Positions 38,567 to 40,089 of a stretch of 40,089 nucleotides of DNA are shown here, one piece after another. Numbering within the stretch: the first letter of the stretch is position 1; each line of letters begins with the position of its first letter. The stretch is from an uncultured Candidatus Melainabacteria bacterium (GTDB taxonomy: Bacteria > Cyanobacteriota > Vampirovibrionia > Gastranaerophilales > Gastranaerophilaceae): the NCBI GenBank assembly GCA_934747335.1, contig CAKVGS010000017.1, positions 1 to 40,089 of the forward strand, in the 5' to 3' direction. The notes beneath the pieces were generated by a model. That model worked only from the letters and a program-made list of their open reading frames with translations, was not told the origin of the DNA and searched no databases. The translations under genes and the position numbers were made by a program.

Positions 38567-39529
38567 TTAAATAAGTTCTTTTTCTTTAATATAACGAGGT
38601 CTTGCTTTAACTTCATTAAAAATTTGTCCTAAATATTCGCCAATAATACCCAAGCAGAACAATTGCAAACCGCCAAAAAAAGCAAGCAAGACAACAAGCG
38701 TAGCCCAGCCGCTAGGAGTGTTATGTAAAAAATATTTTTCAAAAACAACTTCTGTTGCGAGTAAAAAACTGCCTAAAACAGTTAAAACACCAATAGCAGC
38801 AATTATTCTGAGAGGAACAATACTGAAAGCAGTAATACCATTGAGAGCAAGACTTGTAAGCGAAAAGAAATTAAACTTTGAAGAACCTAAAGCTCTTGGC
38901 TTAACATTAAAATGCACATAAGCCGTTTTTAAACCGATTTCGTGAAAAAATCCGCGCAAAAATAAGCCTGCTTCTTGATATTTTTCCAAAATTTCAAGCC
39001 CTTTAGAACTTACCAAACGAAAATCAGAATGATTTGGCGGAATTTTTACGCCTAAAAGATTCATCAATTTGTAAAAACAAAGAGCTGTGTATTTTTTGAA
39101 AAACGAATCTGTTTTACGGTCGTTTCTGATACCCGAAACAATTTCAGCGCCATTATGATACTCATCAATAAAGGTTTCAATCGCATTTTCATCCTGCTGT
39201 AAATCAGCATCAATTGAGATTACACAGTCGCATCCGATGTTTTTAACTCCCAAAAGTCCTGCGATAAGTGCTTTTTGGTTACCATAGTTACGAATAAACT
39301 TTGTCCCCTTAACTCTTGCGCCATAAGTTTGGTGCAAGTTTTCAATAATTTCCCAAGTTTTGTCTTTAGAACCGTCGTCAACAAGATAAATATAGCTGTC
39401 TTCAGAAATTTTTCCTTTTGCGATAATTCCGTCCAAGACTTTTAAAAGCGTTTCAACAGTGGATTTAACCACCAATTCTTCGTTAAAACATGGAATAATA
39501 ATTGCAAGTTTTGTTTTGTTTTCGCTCAT
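38567..39529 (-). CDS. Polyprenyl-phosphate GT2 glycosyltransferase (GtrB/DPM1 type)
   Basis: The product is 320 residues from the ATG at 39529 (AGAGGT upstream); an ATG at 39553 is less supported. The N-terminal GT-A domain has IIIPCFNEELVVKSTVETLL, LVDDGSKDKTWEI and the metal motif SIDADLQQDEN. SDFRLVSSKGLEILE and FLRGFFHEIGLKTAYV are conserved in this subfamily. Two C-terminal membrane helices (about 230-290, with ITAFSIVPLRIIAAIGVL and WATLVVLLAFFGGLQLFCLG) end in GIIGEYLGQIF. It moves a sugar from a nucleotide donor to a lipid-phosphate carrier for cell-surface glycans. Confidence 0.9.
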   Translation of the reverse strand: MSENKTKLAIIIPCFNEELVVKSTVETLLKVLDGIIAKGKISEDSYIYLVDDGSKDKTWEIIENLHQTYGARVKGTKFIRNYGNQKALIAGLLGVKNIGCDCVISIDADLQQDENAIETFIDEYHNGAEIVSGIRNDRKTDSFFKKYTALCFYKLMNLLGVKIPPNHSDFRLVSSKGLEILEKYQEAGLFLRGFFHEIGLKTAYVHFNVKPRALGSSKFNFFSLTSLALNGITAFSIVPLRIIAAIGVLTVLGSFLLATEVVFEKYFLHNTPSGWATLVVLLAFFGGLQLFCLGIIGEYLGQIFNEVKARPRYIKEKELI

Positions 39530-39684
39530 CGTAACCTCTTTTGTGATAATCATACTATATAATAAGCAATATGGGAATAGAGTAACGACAAATTTGATTT
39601 AGATTTATTATTTTCAATATTTTTAAAGTACAATATAGATGTGAGTTATATAACTTTCTTCAAAATAAGAGGGGAAAGGAAAAA

Positions 39685-40089
39685 ATGAAAAAATTTATAC
39701 TTAACGCTGATGATTTTGGAATGAGCAACGCTTATAATAGAGCGGTTTTAGAAGGTTACGAATCAGGTATTTTAAAAAGCACAAGTCTTACTGCAAATGG
39801 TGAAGCTTTTGAAGAAGCATGTGAAAAAATTATTCCCGCTTGTCCAAATTTGGGTGTTGGAATTCATTTAAATATTATTGAAGGAAAGTCATTATGCTCT
39901 GATTTAGACCAACTTACAGATAATCAAGGTAATTTTAACAACTCTTTCGGCGCATTGCTTTTAAAATCGTTAAATCCTAATAACAAAACATTTTTAGAGC
40001 AGATTGAAAAAGAATTCAGAGCTCAAATAGAAAAAGTCATTAGCCGCACAAAAGTTACTCATATCGACTCACATGTGCATACTCATTCC
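39685..40089 (+). CDS. YdjC/ChbG-type carbohydrate deacetylase, 5' part
   Basis: The first 135 codons are present; the gene leaves the window at the right edge. MKKFILNADDFGMSNAYNRA carries the family's NADDFG metal motif (Asp9 and Asp10). GVGIHLNII and THIDSHVHTHS add the metal-binding histidines. Such enzymes deacetylate N-acetylated sugars, for example chitobiose. AGGGGAAAGG lies just before the ATG. It is divergent from the GT2 gene and may process glycan pieces together with that cluster. Confidence 0.88.
   Translation, partial: MKKFILNADDFGMSNAYNRAVLEGYESGILKSTSLTANGEAFEEACEKIIPACPNLGVGIHLNIIEGKSLCSDLDQLTDNQGNFNNSFGALLLKSLNPNNKTFLEQIEKEFRAQIEKVISRTKVTHIDSHVHTHS

Noticed and set aside
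1..40089. Stop-codon reassignment, as seen in some gut phages
   Set aside because: All three stop codons end genes at sensible places in both phage and host parts; no suppressor tRNA is seen.

Overview
The window is about 29-30% GC. It holds most of an integrated podovirus-like prophage (position 1 to about 30,240) followed by chromosomal host DNA (about 30,240 to 40,089). Several host proteins carry a short N-terminal 'N-F-S-G' type motif or a small membrane domain that I associate with gut Melainabacteria (Candidatus Gastranaerophilales). I make that placement from recollection and amino-acid style, not from a search, and hold it at about 50%. The standard genetic code fits throughout.

Prophage late region (1-17,962, minus strand, read right to left): a small CPICK protein, small terminase, portal, a small protein, scaffold, HK97-fold capsid, decoration-like protein, head-tail adaptor, a long tail/nozzle-like protein, a GNAT-like protein, three ejection-type proteins of increasing size, a coiled-coil protein, a tail fibre with lectin-like domains, DUF1353, a one-TM holin-like protein, and the large terminase, which runs off the left edge. 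Gene order after the capsid parallels P22 (gp4, gp10, gp14, gp7, gp20, gp16). The end (fibre, small membrane protein, TerL) parallels T7. The two terminase subunits lie about 16 kb apart. One plus-strand cargo unit interrupts this operon at 10,656-11,687: a promoter, a short structured RNA ending in its own terminator, and an Abi_2/AbiF-type HEPN protein.

Control and accessory region (17,963-22,630): a 1.1 kb control segment with hairpins, a strong extended -10 promoter and a 28-residue hydrophobic peptide gene; a phage protein gene; a very AT-rich segment with palindromic repeats; then a plus-strand cluster of DUF6876, a zinc-ribbon/amidoligase fusion and a class II glutamine amidotransferase-like protein.

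Lysogeny and early region (22,636-30,010): a two-TM protein and an ImmA-type metallopeptidase (translationally coupled), and a LexA/S24-type repressor, all leftward. Two near-identical operators lie between the repressor and the rightward early promoter. The early operon encodes a small acidic protein, YqaJ-type exonuclease, zinc ribbon protein, RecT, SSB, DnaB-like helicase, HTH_39 protein, excisionase and tyrosine integrase. The integrase sits next to a tRNA-Lys(CTT) gene, the probable attachment site. The far attachment site and most lysis genes should lie left of the window.

Host region: a small membrane protein, a winged-helix protein, a 1,324-residue UvrD-family helicase with a degenerate N-terminal helicase-like half and two palindromic repeat elements inserted in frame, an HTH protein, then a leftward cluster (GT2 glycosyltransferase, divergent GT5/glycogen-synthase-like protein, membrane-anchored Hsp20-like protein) and the start of a rightward YdjC/ChbG-type deacetylase gene.

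Most promising leads are the RNA plus HEPN unit, the amidoligase/amidotransferase pair, the small hydrophobic peptide locus, and the tRNA and repeat-insertion scars.
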